Positions 47,901 to 60,435 of a stretch of DNA of 64,000 nucleotides are shown here, piece by piece. The position numbers were made by a program, and so were the translations under genes. The stretch lies in the NCBI GenBank assembly GCA_038503065.1, contig JBCAMK010000016.1:434001-498000 (forward strand), in the 5' to 3' direction. Under the pieces are notes generated by a model, which saw only the letters and a list, made by a program, of their open reading frames with translations, was not told where the DNA came from and searched no databases. Numbering within the stretch: position 1 is the first letter of the stretch; each line of letters begins with the position of its first letter. Source of the DNA: Paragyromitra xinjiangensis. Taxonomy: Eukaryota > Ascomycota > Pezizomycetes > Pezizales > Discinaceae.

Positions 47901-50900
47901 CGTGTCCCAAAGGTGCAGGTCGCGAGTATCACCAACGTCTGTGCAAACTCGTATCGCCATACACCCGCAGGAAATATTTCCAGTGCCAAAAATCAGTCCA
48001 TATTACGGTGTAATCGTCTATATCTAGCCTCCCGATCATTCACCAGCTATCACTCGTTACTCCCGTCGCCTGGGCGCCGGAACTGAAACAGGACCAAACC
48101 TTCGGTTCAAGCATCCCAATAATGCTCATCGAGATGTCGGTAGGTCAAGATCGGGTGATGTCAAGAGATCGTTTTTTTCTCTCACACGTGTGTAGGTACA
48201 ACCGCAGATTAGTGTGCAGATCACGAAACACAAGACGTTCTTTGGTGCTGCACTGCACTGCTATGATCTTGTGATATGCTATCACTCACTCTTAAGGAAA
48301 AAAATGATCGCGATAATAAATATCATCTTTATTAGGCCCAGATCCTAAATTCTAGAATCATGGGGCTTTCTTGTATACATCAGAAGGAGGGGAGACGGGT
48401 ATCCCATAACACAAACACCATCAAGTCGAGTTTTTTTTCTCACCAAGATCTCCGGTTAGTTGGTCAAAAGATAATAGTAATAATATATTGTTATATATAT
48501 AAAACGATCTGTGTATAGTCGTACGTTATTTGCCTAGGCCCATTCTTCCCTCCCGATCCCGGAGTGAAACCCAGAATCTTCCATAACCCACGATGAGGCA
48601 AGCTGGTCGGAGAAGCTTTGGTTCAACAGGACTACGGTCATTTCTCACCAGAATAGGTGATCTGCCATGCATCAGGTTGTTTTCAGGTGGCAGGCCCGAG
48701 GAGAAGATAAGCTTTCGCAACAACCCTCCGGATAGGAGGGAAGCCGAGGCCTTAGTCTCTCTAGCCATCATAAAGGAAGAATACGGTAACTACATGTATA
48801 CGTAATAGTGGGTAACTCAGAGAACAGATAGATTGGGGAATCTTACCCCTCTCCGCGAGCTTTAGAACTGTAGATCCTCTACTTCCCAATGTCAGACACC
48901 GAGTCGATATGGTCATAGTTAATTTATATTTTATATAATGATGTAGATACCCTTGGCAGTGGACTAGACGTGCCGAATATACCGTCATAGAACACGGAAA
49001 TTTTCAATGTACCGAGGAAAAAAAAAAACCTGCGCTTGCCCGGCGTTTGGGCTACTCACGGCTACTAGATTTGCCGCGCGCGAACATGGTCGCGAGAAAA
49101 GAACAAGATGAAGGTAAACCCATGGGCGGTGCAGAAACCCGTGTTTCACGAAGTAACTGCCAGAGGAGGAGCTCCCTTTGTTTTTTTTACCCACAATATT
49201 CAGTGTCGCCCGGGTACATGATGTGGATTCCCGCGGACTTTACTATTTCTATTTGTAATGGTTTGGGGGGAGGGAGTTTTCGACGTTTTGCGCAATGACC
49301 TCTTGTCGAAGGTTCGTAATCTGAATTTCGCTGCGGTCCTAAGGAAGTTCAACGATTACCAGGATGGTAGGCAGCCTCACGATCAAAGACATGGCTGAAA
49401 TCAGCCACAAATAATAGGGGAGTGTGGCTTGGTGTTTGGTTGAGCTCCCACCAGTACTCAAACTCAACAATTAGCCGAAATCCGAAAGCTAGAGTACATG
49501 TAATTTCCACTCCAGCTCGAATCGACCGTTGTGGGTGGCTGATCCACCATCAAAGCTCACGATTTCAGGCTTTACGATTCCCCCTTCGTAGATCTAGACT
49601 TAGCAAGCGACGGTAAACAAATTCGGCGACTCATACTGCTCCGTGCGGGACATTGTTCAATCCAGGAGAAAGCACGGGTCGGTCAAGATGAACACAGAGA
49701 TTAATCATCGCCAACATCATCAGCCGTGACTCGAAACTCAGGTCAACACTTCACCAACAGCTAGCTTATCAGGCGACTTTGATTTCGAGTACCGTTGCAC
49801 AGGTAGTGCTACCTATGTGACCACAAACTCTCTGTAGCACTCTTGTGCCTCTTGAGTACTTGGGTGTGCGTACCTACTAGATTATAAATACCTCCGCAAC
49901 CTTACTCGTGACATAGCACAGTCTTATATCTCGTATCCTAGATACCCAAGATCCATAATCTATCTCCACGGCCCACGGGCATGCAATATGGATGTAAGGA
50001 GTAACCGGGTCAATCGTCGATACGAAGCTAGTTCTTTTCTTTTTCTTCTCCCTCCGGCTTGCGTATTGTTAATTCGATCATACCAGGCAGATCTTTGTCT
50101 CTGTTGTGATATGATGTTTGCATGCATATAGACTCGCCTGGACATCTGCGTCGAGTACCTACATAAACATATCCACCACTCCTTCATGTGGAAAATCCCT
50201 TTTTTTATAAAATTTTTTTACTGGGGCCGTATGACGCGCTCCAATCGATAGGGCGGAGTTTAGGTGCCGGATGAACATAGTCCCTGGGAATTTCTGTTCT
50301 CGTTGGCATTCCCTGGCTCTCCACAATGGGGCATGTACATGCATATAATTGTTGTGCCAACGACCAAACACTTCCTTACATATGGTAAGTGAGGGGGGGA
50401 GGCACAGTGACCTATTTGAGGGCTATCGGTCTACTCCGGATTAACCCCCCCAGGGCCTAGGCGGTGATGTGCAGACCGGCACCGATAGCTGCCGGATCCG
50501 CCTTACAAAAGCAAAATCAGGGTTCAAAGGGAAGGGAAAAAAAACAAAAAAAACAAAACCGCTTCTCACGTCATTCGGTATTCAAAAGTTCGAATCCACC
50601 ATCGAGAAAAACTGCACTGACCGCTACGTGGAGTGGTTATGATAGCAGCGGAGAATTCCTTTCCTTCCGCCTAGTGGAAGTAACTTCCTGAGCGAGTTGA
50701 CCCACAAAGCTTACCATTTGGCCAACGAACAGGTGGGTAGGGAAGCTCAACTTGAACCAGGGTAGATAGTATATGTATTGCCTCATATACATAGAAACCT
50801 TACCCCGCAATCACTCCAGTGGGGTCTAGAACGCCAGTGAGGTGGGACGAAGGGACGAAAACGCGGTATATATCTAGTGCATCATGTATTTCAGGTAGGC

Positions 50901-52990
50901 AAGAGCGGCAACGGGTACCTATCACGCCCTGTTCTGCCCATGTATCGATAACCGAAGGGACAGATATATCAGTTTGGGTGGAGAAACACCGTACTGGTAG
51001 CATCTCGTACCGATGGCATACATAGTACTTTTGAGCACTGGTTGGCTGTTCAACATGTGTCAGATTGGGAGGGAATAGAGTTAAAAAAGAATTTCAGGAT
51101 GCACATTATGGCGTGTGCTCCTTGCAGATCTCAGCCTGGTCGTCTGTGCTTTTTTTTGTGGGATATGAGAGAATTAGGGTCAAGTATTTTTTATCCTTCC
51201 ATTTACCGCGGGTGAATCAAAACGATGGGATAGGTTTTTTCCTGGCTTGGTTTGGTTTACTATGTGCAGCATGGCATGGGGTTTTTCCTTCTTTTTAGCT
51301 GCCGGTATTGGATACGACATCTTCAGCTCGATCCCATGCTGCCGGGCCCCGATCCCGAATCTGATTGCCGGAATTCCTAGACAGTTCACTAGCCACGAGT
51401 CTAGAACGTTGAGTTGCTGCCTGGGATTGAGCCGCACAAGTGAGCTTGGGGGGATTGGTCTCAGACCTCAGGACGCGCGCGTAACCTGACTGGTGCAGGA
51501 CGCTGGCTGTCGGCCGAGGAGCCCTGACCTAAGCAGAGTCGGATGAGCCTTACCCGCGGTTGACGCGCAGGAAGGGTAATATCGGTTAGAATTTGAAGGG
51601 AATGGCACGTGTGGTTGGCTGGGCCGTCTCCACGGCGATTCGATACGATTGGGGGAGGGGGGGATTCTTAACCGAATCGAGCGGACCTTCACCCGGAACC
51701 TTTGATTCCTATTTCCCCTTTCTCTATCGAAACCGATCTGATAAGGTGGAAAGGAAAAAGGAGACCTGTGCTTTCGTCCCGATTCCCGATCTGGGCGGTA
51801 GCGTTGCGGTTGCGTTAGGTCTCAATTTTGGGGATTTTTTTATTTTATTCTATTTACTTTTTCCTAGACTGTGGTTTTGTTTCAACTCGACCACGACATC
51901 TATTTCGTGATATATGTCGATTTATTTGCGCAAAACGCGAGTCATGGGGGGGATGGGCTGTGGGAAAGGAAATTGACTCGAGCATGCGCGTATGTGTATC
52001 TCTGTTGTTGATGTTTGATGTTGAAGTGCCGAATCATGTCTGCAGCCATTGGATCAACCGCGGGTTAGGTTGGAGTGTTATCCTCGGACAACCGCGCTGC
52101 ATTGGCCTTTGGGGTACGGTAGTTGAAGATTCCTTAAATTTATTCGACGGGAAGGAGTGCGGGGGCAAGCACATGACAGGTTATACCTACCTGACACTTG
52201 GGTACGGGATAGAAGCAACTACTCTACATATTACAGAGGGCCCACCAACGCGAATACGGTACATGGCATTTACCTTTGTGTCGGTTTCCCGCAAACTGGT
52301 CGGCTTTCCTTTTGTTTCCGCGGCCCCACTCGGTGCCGAGAGTGGCTGATGGATGCTACATACAGTGGAGATCCGTATTAGCAGATTCTGGGCCTTTCCG
52401 TTACATACTCTACGTTTATGCAGAGATGAGCCCCTTCGGCAAGCGAGGCAGGCATGTATACATATATAGGTTTGAGTAAATAGTAATAGAAGCAACGCCG
52501 ATTCTCGTTGCGGGTGCGACAGGTGGGAAGATTATTTCATGCATTACGAACGGGTACCGACGACGTGGTTGCAGCCAAACGTTGAGTGATCATGATACGG
52601 TGCATGATAGGGAAAATGAAAATGAAAAAAGGGCGAAAAAAATGAAAAAGAGGGCATCGATGCGATGGGTGGTCTAGAATTTCTAGATGGCGGGGAGCAA
52701 GGCATGATGACGCCGAGGCAGGGGTTGCTGCCTCGAAAGGAGAGATATGCGTGTCGGGGGATGCTGCCACTGGCAGTCTGGGCCGGCCCATTTTCTTTCC
52801 GTTCGCGACACGGGGAGAGCAGGTACAAAGTTTAGATTAGATCGCGTACGTTTAGCGCGCAACTGACTTGGTCCTATTTCCAGACAGGTGCGTTTGGCCA
52901 GGCACTGTTACAGACAGAAGACAGATAGACAGTCGTGTATGCATGAGCGAGCATGCTGCATACACGGATGCGCTAAATAGATACTGGAGT
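44928..52990. other. Long gene-free stretch
   Basis: About 8 kb in which I see no convincing gene, tRNA, rRNA or complete transposon. Open frames are short (below about 175 codons), overlap on both strands and lack recognisable motifs. Runs of T and A are scattered, and an AT-rich tract lies at about 48475-48505. Confidence 0.45.
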
Positions 52991-53644
52991 CTAGGGTCTG
53001 TATGTACAGTACACTAAGAGGAGGGGACAGCGGTGCTCAGTTTTGGCTGGGGGACGTTTTGCCCGAGTTCCGCCTGGCCTGTGGGAATGTAATGTACATA
53101 CACATACGCGAGTGAATGCGCGAGTGCGCAGACCAGAGAGCGCGCGCGCGAGTATCGTCGAGGGAATCGGGGGGCCGGTTAGGAGTGGGTGGGTGATATG
53201 GGGGAAGGGGGGGAGAGTGGAGATGGACATTGCCAAATGCTTGGGGCCCAGAAGGGCGAATAGTCGCAAGTAGCAGCAGACCGCTGGGGAGTCCGAGACG
53301 GTCCAGACCGCGGCAGCCTCGGTTCGGGGTTGCACCAGAACGTCGAGACGAGGGCAACAAAAGATCGCCAGACCCTAAGGAGAAAAACATAGCCAGCAGG
53401 ACCCCCACCAGTACCCGCAGTGTTGCCCTTTTGAGCCCGGACAGACACGAGTGGTGCGCGAGAAGAGAGACGAGTAGAGGAAAAAGGGCAGTTGTGAAGT
53501 ACCTACACACAAACTAACACGGCCATCACTACCGTTGTCGCGAGCTGGCGTACTCAGTCAATAGACAGCGCCAGTTACGGATTACGGCCATCGCGTCACC
53601 GCGTCACTTATTATTATCATTAACTAACAACCCGAGCCCTGCTG

Positions 53645-53663
53645 CACTGCTGCTGCTGCTGCT
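53645..53663. repeat. CTG microsatellite
   Basis: Short run of GCT/CTG units within the low-complexity region. Confidence 0.7.
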
Positions 53664-53842
53664 GTGGCCGGCAAGTGAGAGCACGCAAGTTCCCAGGCTT
53701 TCCAAGCACCACAATCCCGCCGCCGGTGGGTCGCTTCTCTCGGTTGGCGGCAGCCCTTTAACAAACTTCAACGCTTTTTCTCCCGACACCAAGTCATCCA
53801 GACAGCCAGCCAGCCAGTCAACCAGCTAAGGCCCACCAGCTA

Positions 53843-53871
53843 GCTAGCCAGCCAGCCAGCCAGCCAGCCAG
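53843..53871. repeat. CCAG tetranucleotide microsatellite
   Basis: About six consecutive CCAG units, with degenerate AGCTAG/CCAG units on the left side from about 53803. Confidence 0.85.
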
Positions 53872-55305
53872 ACACGCAGATATCTAACCTGACTGGAGGA
53901 TCTTCCCCCTTCTAACCCCTCCCTTCTCCCCCCCTCTCTACCCTACTACTCGCTGCTGCTGTCCTGCAGCAAGGCACTCGTCTCTGAGTGACAGATAGGC
54001 AGGCTGAGGAGGAATTACTCTAGTGAGTGCGCGTGAGCACCAAGAAGCAGAGAGTGGATGAAAGCCAGGAGCGAATGAGAGGTCACGCAAAAGAAACACA
54101 AAAAAGAAGGAGAGACAAAGGGCAGTCAGCAGCAGGCAGCAGAAGAAGGATAGGAAAGAGAACGGGATAGGACCACAGCATCAATCAGAGAAAGAAACAG
54201 GGAGAAACACAGAGAGTTTCGGTCGATAAGGATCAGAAAAGGGAGAAAGAAGCTTCGTCATTGTCGAGAGAGACTTCATCTCTCGTCCCAGGGTGAACTT
54301 GAAAGAAACGTCCATCCATGCATTCGTGCTTGACTAGACTGCTCGTTTATCGACTGTTCCTACTTGTGGATATTGTGTATTTCGCGTTTTTCCCTTCGAG
54401 CTCCAGCTCTATTCCCCAGTTACCTCAAATTCAGAGTCTCCAGAGTCTCTACTCCCGGAATAATATCCTCCCCGAGGCCCTTCTTCAACCCGCCACCCGT
54501 AGCTCTATACCGACCCCCAATTCCAATTCTCTATCCATCGTTTCCGGCAGCAGTGCCAGGAGCAGCAGCATCGCCTTGAAACCACCCCCCCCCCCCGCTT
54601 CCGTCCATCCGCCAACGGTCTGGACAATCGGGCGACTCGCTTTTGCGGATCCTCTGCCGGACTACGCTTTTTATGACCAGAGGCGTCCGGCGTCTTCCCC
54701 TTGGCTAGTTGTCTAGTATGTATGCTATTCTTCTGCGTCAAGCTTTTTTTTCTTTTCTTTCTTTTGTCCGTTCCGTATCCTTCGATCACCTATTATTCCC
54801 CTCTACTCGAGTTAACACTAATTGTGCTACCGTCCTTACCCAGACTTACGACTAAAGCGAAAACGAAAGAGGAAGGGAGAAAGAGAAAAAAAGAAAAGAA
54901 AGGAAAAAAAAAGTAGAGCACAAAGCAGCGCCATCCATACATCTCTCCCACAGAGTTATCTGTCTTCGTCATTGTGCCGCACTATTCTTTCTCCGAATTA
55001 TCAAGTAGGCACAGTTACTGTTGTAGCCCGCCTATTCGACGACGCCAGAAAATCAGCCTCCACGTATTTACCCACGCACGCCCTAAGATATACATACCTA
55101 CACTTTCATCCTGCAAAGCATTCTTTTCTCGATACATCACATTTAGAAACTAGGGTCTAGGCAAAGCACCTCCCAACGCCTAACCTAACCACCCCTCCTC
55201 CATCGTGCATACACTAGCGTGACAAGACGTCAACCGTTTTTGCCGGGCGAGGTAGGTAGCGTCATTCAAATACTCGGGTGGTGACCGACTGCCACCCTCT
55301 TTCGA

Positions 55306-58157
55306 ATGAATGCAATGGACTCGGAAAAGAGCCTCAAGTCTTATGAGGCCCACGACAATCACGATCCTTACTGTCGTGCTTCACTCGTCATCGGTTCTAA
55401 AGAAGACATGAACGTAATACATATGGGAGACCCGGGGTTCCGGTCACGGATGGAAGAGAACTTTGTCGATGTGGAGAGCAACTGCTTGGAGCAGACTTTC
55501 AATCTGAAAGAAAAATTGCGGTCTTCAACAACATTTGACTTTTGGCAAATTCTGATGGAAGGAATGTCGGAGATCATGGGAGCCCAGTATTCATTTGTGG
55601 CCAAGCGAGTATTATATGATGACGAGAATGCTGCGGTGGAGATGCCACCTATTGGCCAGCCAGGCTCGTGCCTTATGGGTCTGGCATTCTATTTCAACGA
55701 TCACAAGGGTCAGTCTGGTCTGTATCGAGACTATAAGTACCAGGTTTATGGTTGTCCGTGTCAATGGATGCGACACGACAAAGTTCTCATCATTCCCGAT
55801 GGACTCACGACTCTCACGCCCAGTAACCCGAACTCGGGCGCGATGCCCATCCTCCCCGAAGGCTATCTAGCCGTACCTTTGTTTCACAAGGGCAAATGTT
55901 TTGCTCACTTTGGAGTTATGTGGACCGCTGATGGATTGAAGGAAAGGCCACAGTTGGGATGGGGTATGTTGGAGATGTTTTTGCACGCTTTGGAGGATCA
56001 GGTCACAGATCGGATGTTGGAAGGGAAGGGGTTTACAGAAAAACCCAACGAAGTTATTCCTCAGCAAGCTGTCACCTCTCGACAATCGTTACGACCTTAT
56101 GCGCGGAGTTTATCACATGAATTGCGGACACCGATGCAAGGTGTTGTGGGTATGTTGGATGTTATGTATGCTTCAGTATTGGAAGCTACAGAGTGGGAAG
56201 TTGGGGACATGAAGCAAATTCGAAATATGGTAGAATCTCTAAAAGAAAGCATAGAGGTGGCTCAAGGTATTTTTAGACTCCTATTTTTTTTATATCTGAA
56301 GTGGGCTTGGATTTATACTAATTTTTAAATCTTCAATTTAGATAGCTCTAGACGCGCCGTTGATGCTGCAGATAACATGGTCCATGCTTATGACTTTGAC
56401 ATGGAAGTCCCTTCGACACCTACACACTCACATCACATCACTCTCGACGAAGACGAAGACGCGGAAGATTCAGACAGCACACCTCCTCCAGAGCTTAGGG
56501 CTGAAGAAGTTGACTCTGCACTCCTTGCATCATTACCTCGGCGGATAAGTAAGCGACGAAGGGAATCGGCGTCGCCCGATGGACATCAGCCATATAAGAT
56601 TAGGCACTTTAGCGAAGGGCCAGGCCGTGATGGATATGGAGGTGAATCGCCATTACGGGATCGATCAAGAAGTGTCGATCCACGGGATTCAAGCCCATCT
56701 CCGGCTGAGCAGTCTGGCATGGCAGACACTGAACGGCGAGAAAACGCGGCTCCAAATTATGGTGTTGTAGCGGCTGCTTCACCTACACCTTCTGGTGCAT
56801 TACAATTTGATGCGGCTGGGAAGGTACAACTTAACTCACGACCCGTGAAACTCCGGGAACTTTTACGACAGATTGTTCATGACTCATTACGTTCCGGCGG
56901 TCGTCCGGATTCTACGCATTCAATTGAAACACAACTTGGTGAACTCATCACAGTACAGTCGGCGGGACCAGGAGAGTCGACCAGCATGGTTAAGATAGAG
57001 CTGCAGGTCGATGAGATAGTACCGGATACCCTTATTAGTGAGTTATTAATAGATGATGTTGGTGTTGGTGTTGGTGTCTTTGGTTTAGATTACTAATTTT
57101 GTTTCTTTCAGTTGATGGTGTGGCCCTCACAAAGTTGCTATCAAGTGTTTTTCACAACGCTGTTAAGTTCACCGAAAACGGGAAGATAGCAGTTATGGCA
57201 ACAATACCAAACCCAAAGAACCGATTTGTGCTTTTCACTATTGCCGATACCGGTGAAGGTATTCCTGAAGATTTCTTACCGAAGCTCTTCAAGGCTTTCT
57301 CAAGAGAGGATGAGTCTATGACACGGCAAAGGGATGGATTGGGGCTTGGATTGTTGGTTGCGAAGGGGATTGCAAGGAAAATGGGCGGCGAGCTATGGTG
57401 CGAACGAACAGCAACTCAAGGACCACAAAAGGGTTCAGAGTTTCGAATTCGATTACCATTAACGCCTTCGGATGCATCATCCAACAGCACACCCGGAACC
57501 CCTATGGTACATCCAGGAACACCGCTGGCAACACCCACTGGCACTAACCTTCCAAACCCACTGGCGAGCTGGTCCCTAGATACCGGATCGGTTCGAAGGA
57601 GCCCATTCACTGGCCCCTCTCCGCTTCAGGATGAGCAGTTTGCCTCTTCTCCTCCTACGCTCCAATCAGCCTTCGTACCGGAGCCAAAGCCTAAGACTCC
57701 ACGTCGAGGGAGGGCACTTACATATGACCGGAACCTTGGACAGAAGATGCCACTGAGGATACTAGTAGCTGAGGATAACAAGATTAACCGGAAACTACTT
57801 ACGAACATGCTCAAGAAGCTTGGATACACGGACGTACTCGAGGCATGTGATGGGCTTGAAGCTGTGCAGTTGATGGATGTGGACAGGGAACTCCCCGTCA
57901 ATGTTATTCTCATGGATCTTTGGATGCCACGTATGGATGGGTATGAGGCTGCAGAGCGAATACTTGCCATGGAACGATACGCCAAGGGTCCTAACGGCAA
58001 GAAGAAGATAACCGTGCTTGCGGTGTCGGCGGACGCGACAACAGAGGCACTTGAGAAGACATCAGCTGTCGGCATGGAAGGGTTCATGACGAAACCATAC
58101 AAGTTGGTCGATTTAGAGCGGTTATTGATTGAGTATTGCGCGGAGAAGGCGTCATAG
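55306..58157 (+). CDS. Hybrid histidine kinase (GAF-like sensor, HisKA, HATPase, receiver)
   Basis: Two-component sensor that autophosphorylates and passes phosphate through its receiver to an Ypd1-type carrier. Exons 55306-56266, 56342-57037 and 57112-58157 give 900 residues. Residues ~40-240 form a GAF-like sensor region without membrane segments, so it is probably cytosolic. The phospho-accepting histidine is H271 in SLSHELRTPMQG. The ATP-binding domain starts near 553, with N-box FHNAVKFTENG, G1 DTGEGIPEDF and G2 GLGLGLLVAKG. The receiver starts near 750 (RILVAEDNKINRKLL), with phospho-acceptor D821 (ILMDLWMPRMDG) and the conserved TKPYK. Between HisKA and the ATPase lies an unusually long acidic and Ser/Arg-rich insertion of roughly 190 residues. 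All key residues are present. The fungal subgroup was not assigned with certainty. Confidence 0.94.
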
Positions 58158-59475
58158 ATGGGCTTGGACATTGGGGGTGATAGAAGACATTTGGGGCATT
58201 TGGGACACTTGGGTAACCAAAAGGAAGGCATTTTTTTTCCTGCAAGCTTTATCGGTGTTGGGTTCTGCTTTTTGATTTTTTTCATTTCAGCAAAAGGGTC
58301 ATTTGGGATTTTTTTACCTTACCAGTATTATTATTTTCTGTCGTTTTTCGTTTCAGGGTTGGCGTTTTATGGGTGTCTATGGTGTCTTTTCTTGTGTGGG
58401 AGGTTGTTGGATGTTAAATACTCCGATTCTTCATTTCCTGGCCTCTTTTTTTTTCTATGTCCAAACGTTTACTTACGACCACCTTTCTTGGCTCCCCTTT
58501 CTTTCTTGGGTTTTTTTCGGACTACTGGGCACCGTGCAAACAGCACGTTTAAAACGAGTTTATATCCTGTTCGCTTATTTCTCTCTCTTCGGGTTTTCCT
58601 TATAAGGGTTCTTTTACGGGATTGTTACATGCTAGGTTTCTGCAATCCGGTGTTCTTTTTTTTCCATTTTGGAACTTTGTATATACCGCCTGATGACAAA
58701 GGAGAGGGGGAGTTGTACTTATTTAGGGATTGGTGGTGGTGAAGGGAGGGTAATTCTTGATATATATATTTCATGCACATCATTCAGCCTAGCTTTCGCG
58801 TATGAGTTCTATGGTCGGTGCGCGCGTGATGGTAGGTTCGTCGGGTGTTCCGTATGCTGCTATGGTTGCCCTAAGGAGGAAAGGCGGTACGGTTGGGAAT
58901 CGTACGAGAACCGTGTGGCTTTTGGAGCGAGATCTGGACTCTGGCCATGCTGTGCCGTTTACGGGCGCTAGTGGGGCCGGATCTTTCACGTGATTAATTT
59001 AAGGCACGGGACGTTCATAGATCGTCACTCGGAATCTTGTTGGGGTGTCTTGAAGGGCGTTTAGCAGAGGGTTTTCGGGGCGTTTTAAGACAATAGTTGC
59101 ACTTGCATGTCTTGGTCACGTTGCCGATACTTGTGTTGTTTTGTGTGACGCTAATTTGTCCGTACTTTTGGGTTAGGATTTTTTTTGGTTGGATTCGATA
59201 ACCAGATCATTCTATTAGTTCTAGCAGGTTATCTATAGTATTTTGCCTGGCTTGATAGAGGGTCATTGACCTTGATGATCTCTATATTTCAATACGTACG
59301 CGGAAGACCTTAAATTCAAGCTCGAATCTAGGAAATATCAGAGTATTTCAGTTCCGCTGCTTTATTAACACACCTAAAAATTCGAAACCAAAGACCGTCT
59401 TCCGCCGCTCCTCAAACTTTTTTATCATTATCACCACAAAACTTACTGCAGTTATCGCTCTAGGTAAAGACTACG
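58158..59475. other. Intergenic region
   Basis: T-rich sequence downstream of the histidine kinase up to about 58700, then non-coding sequence and the promoter of the secreted-protein gene. No supported gene. Confidence 0.5.
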
Positions 59476-59910
59476 ATGAAGCTTCTCTATCCTCTCCTCC
59501 ACACGCTCAACTTCACAGCTGTCAGTGCCGGCCTCATCAAACCCTCTCGCAAGCCACGCCAGCTTGAACCTCAAACAGAGAAACCTCGAATATTTTGCAA
59601 TACCAGTCCCTACTCTCCGCTAAGCGCCGATGTGTTTACCGCAAACCGTTTGCTCTCCAATACCACAATAACATGCACGCAGCCTAACCCCCCGCTGCCA
59701 TCTTCCGAGGAAGGCTGTGTGGTGCTGTCTAAACACGAGAGTGCTATCATCGGTATGTGTGGGAAGATGGGAACTTCGATCCGATGCGGAGATGTCGTGG
59801 AGGCGGTTTTTGCATTCGCAAAGTGTGTTGATAGTGTTGGGCGCGTAGGCGGCACTGCTGAGTTTAGTTGGGGTGGGATCCTTATTTACTATAACCAGGA
59901 GTCACCATAA
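59476..59910 (+). CDS. Small secreted cysteine-containing protein
   Basis: A 144-residue protein in a single exon, not assigned to a family. The first ~19 residues (MKLLYPLLHTLNFTAVSAG) look like a secretion signal. The mature part has six cysteines (FCNTS, TCTQP, EGCVV, GMCGK, IRCGD, AKCVD), an even number compatible with three disulfides, and one possible N-glycosylation site (NTT). The C-terminal part (GTAEFSWGGILIYYN) is strand-like. Size and composition fit fungal small secreted proteins, a group that includes effectors and antimicrobial proteins, but no activity can be inferred. Absence of introns and a complete frame with a plausible upstream region support it being real. Confidence 0.72.
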   Translation: MKLLYPLLHTLNFTAVSAGLIKPSRKPRQLEPQTEKPRIFCNTSPYSPLSADVFTANRLLSNTTITCTQPNPPLPSSEEGCVVLSKHESAIIGMCGKMGTSIRCGDVVEAVFAFAKCVDSVGRVGGTAEFSWGGILIYYNQESP

Positions 59911-60435
59911 TTTGCGCTGCTTCCTTTTTTTTCTTTTCTCCCTTTGTTTTGTGGCTGCAGGTGATCTGTTTAGGTTATGGGGTGTTTTCTTTGTTCGTTT
60001 AGACTTTTTTTTGTTTATCACGAGGGTTCAAGGTAGATGATGGAATGTGGGATTCTCCCCCTTATTTTTCTAGAAATTCTTAATGGTTTCCTCCTCTTGT
60101 GTTGCTTGATGTGTTTGGAGAAATGGCTGTCTCAGCATGCCGTTCTTTTTGTATGCCCAAGTATATTGGGCGACTAGAATTATCACAACTTACGAGAGGG
60201 CGATCGCCCGTTCTAGATTTTGAGCGGGAGCGGGTGAGCTTAGTCGGGGCGATCCGGCAGTGTTTCATGTGATAGGCTTAGCTTTCGATGATCGTTATCC
60301 TATGTCATCTGTTATGCCAACCATAATAGGTAAAGAACAGTAATCCCGAGTTCCCCAGAATCTAATCAATCATTTGATTTGCTATCGAAATATATATTCT
60401 TTGTAGGTAAGAACATATGTCTATCGCGGTACATA
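59911..60435. other. Intergenic spacer
   Basis: Convergent 3' regions of the secreted-protein gene and the ankyrin gene. Nothing recognised. Confidence 0.5.

Larger units (their letters stand above)
52991..55305 (+). promoter_or_regulatory. Low-complexity promoter/leader region of the histidine kinase
   Basis: About 2.3 kb upstream of the histidine kinase, dominated by simple sequence: CTG repeats near 53645-53663, CCAG tandem repeats near 53843-53871, and GA- and pyrimidine-rich stretches up to 54920. A 132-codon frame at 54318-54716, followed directly by a GTATGT word, could be an upstream ORF or part of a spliced leader. Whether the region is transcribed is not visible from sequence. Confidence 0.4.

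Noticed and set aside
50575..50600. tRNA B-box-like GTTCGAATCC
   Set aside because: No A-box, acceptor stem or anticodon arm can be built around it.
54318..54716. 132-codon frame as an independent gene
   Set aside because: Low-complexity Ser/Pro composition upstream of the histidine kinase; kept only as a possible upstream ORF.
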